Of a stretch of DNA of 16,825 nt, positions 15,918-16,825 are shown in pieces; position 1 is the stretch's first letter; the number at the start of each line of letters is the position of its first letter. The DNA is taken from contig JAGKWO010000085.1 of NCBI GenBank assembly GCA_021151835.1, forward strand, positions 1 to 16,825. Reading direction: 5' to 3'. The notes below the pieces were generated by a model, which was given only the letters and a program-made list of their open reading frames with translations, made no database searches and was not told where the DNA came from. This DNA comes from Gammaproteobacteria bacterium. Lineage in GTDB: Bacteria > Pseudomonadota > Gammaproteobacteria > Pseudomonadales > Cellvibrionaceae. Position numbers and translations under genes: made by a program.

Positions 15918-15944
15918 GCCCCGATTGAGGTTCGTGTAGCAGTT

Positions 15945-16019
15945 TTCCAGGCTATTGAGCGGGATGATAGTCTATATACACTGTGCTATGCTTCGGTCTA
16001 CTTTTGGATAAGCCTGGAA
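15945..16019. promoter_or_regulatory. Extended -10 promoter inside a 9-bp inverted repeat, upstream of the deacetylase gene
   Basis: TGCTATGCT (15984-15992) is an extended -10 with TATGCT as the hexamer; GCTATGCTT also resembles the sigma-S -10 seen before prkA. No -35 is evident. It is flanked by perfect arms TTCCAGGCT (15945-15953) and AGCCTGGAA (16011-16019), 57 nt apart. The promoter is likely for the deacetylase gene; the role of the arms is unknown. Confidence 0.45.
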
Positions 16020-16048
16020 TGGCAGGTCAAATAACAAGCGGAATTTTA

Positions 16049-16825
16049 ATGGATAGACACTCCTTTGCATTGTTGTTGACCTTAGTCCTGTATTTACCTT
16101 TACTGGTGCAAGCGCGCGAAATTGCATTGACGTTTGATGATGCCCCTACGCCGGACTCCGCGTTGATGACGGGGGCTGAGCGAACCCAGAAAATTATTAC
16201 TGCGTTAAAACAGGCTCATGTGCCAGATGCCCTGATCTTTGTTAAAGCGGATTATATAAATTCAAAAACGGCGGAGCGTTTGAAGCAATATGCGGACGCC
16301 GGGTTTCATTTGGCGAATCATAGCTTCGCACATCAATCCGCCAATCAACTGGATGTAAATGCTTACCTGGAAGACGCTTACAAAGCACACTTGATACTAA
16401 AGCCATTTAAGAACAGATTGAACTACCATCGTTTTCCTTATCTGCATTACGGTACGAATCTTGCGGAAATTGCACAATTGCAAGCCTCGCTGGAGGAACT
16501 TGACTACAAGGATGGCTATGTAACTATCGATAATTATGATTGGTACATCAGTTTCCTCATCACTAAGGCTGCGGAGGAAAAGAAACCGATTGATTATGAA
16601 AAAGCCCGTGACTTTTATGTCAATAGCTTGTATGAATCCATTGAATTTTACGATGCAATTGCTCAAAAATCATTAAAACGTTCGCCCCGGCATGTGTTGT
16701 TGTTACACGAAAACGATGCCGCTGCGTTGTTTATCGGTGATCTGGTTAAGCATTTGCGCAACAAGGGATGGAAAATTATTTCTCCTCAAAGAGCCTACCA
16801 AGATCCCATCGCCAGTAATTTTCCG
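16049..16825 (+). CDS. Secreted polysaccharide deacetylase (NodB domain), 3' end outside the window
   Basis: The frame is open for 259 codons up to the last base, so this is a partial gene. The start MDRHSFALLLTLVLYLPLL is a signal peptide with a likely cut after VQA (residue 22). NodB (CE4) motifs are present: TFDDAP with D30/D31, NHSFAH with metal-binding H91 and H95, RFPY (128-131), and LLLHEN (217-222) with H220. These enzymes remove N- or O-acyl groups from chitin, peptidoglycan, xylan or similar polymers in the periplasm or outside. The YVTIDNYDWY stretch is shared with a subgroup of proteobacterial deacetylases; substrate unknown. GCGGAA lies 7-8 nt before the ATG. It is probably transcribed from its own promoter (around 15990), 131 nt after the acyltransferase. 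Confidence 0.88.
   Translation, partial: MDRHSFALLLTLVLYLPLLVQAREIALTFDDAPTPDSALMTGAERTQKIITALKQAHVPDALIFVKADYINSKTAERLKQYADAGFHLANHSFAHQSANQLDVNAYLEDAYKAHLILKPFKNRLNYHRFPYLHYGTNLAEIAQLQASLEELDYKDGYVTIDNYDWYISFLITKAAEEKKPIDYEKARDFYVNSLYESIEFYDAIAQKSLKRSPRHVLLLHENDAAALFIGDLVKHLRNKGWKIISPQRAYQDPIASNFP

Overview
The window looks like a chromosomal segment of a gammaproteobacterium, most likely a Cellvibrio or close relative. This is an inference: the order icd, cspD, clpS-clpA, infA, bpt, aat is the Pseudomonas/Cellvibrionaceae arrangement, the proteins read closest to that group, and base composition is moderate. I see no mobile element, CRISPR array, tRNA or rRNA.

Layout. (1) 53-7261: a core block. 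Monomeric NADP isocitrate dehydrogenase (icd) converges on cspD. cspD is divergent from clpS-clpA. A perfect two-way terminator separates clpA from infA, and bpt and aat form a minus-strand pair. clpS, clpA, bpt and aat together are the bacterial N-degron pathway: two transferases add destabilising residues, ClpS recognises them, and ClpAP degrades the substrate. (2) 7262-12079: the stress operon prkA(yeaG)-yeaH-spoVR(ycgB), preceded by a match to the sigma-S -10 consensus. (3) 12076-13770, minus strand: an ECF-type sigma factor fused to membrane segments and a period-five glycine repeat domain. It ends tail to tail with spoVR, with overlapping stop codons. (4) 14035-16825: a secreted CIA30-domain protein, a membrane acyltransferase and a secreted polysaccharide deacetylase cut by the window end.

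The strongest anomaly is three apparent internal deletions in otherwise well-preserved genes. icd lacks about 83 residues in frame at 565/566. clpS loses its C-terminal helix and strand at a junction around 3019-3023, just before clpA. spoVR lacks about 170 nt around 11430-11434 and is frameshifted. Each junction is clean and both flanks are conserved. Either this genome carries real small deletions that would disable isocitrate dehydrogenase, the N-degron adaptor and SpoVR, or the assembly has dropped short segments. Read-level evidence would decide.

The best candidate for little-described biology is the membrane-fused sigma factor with its repeat domain. No clearly new multi-gene system is evident.
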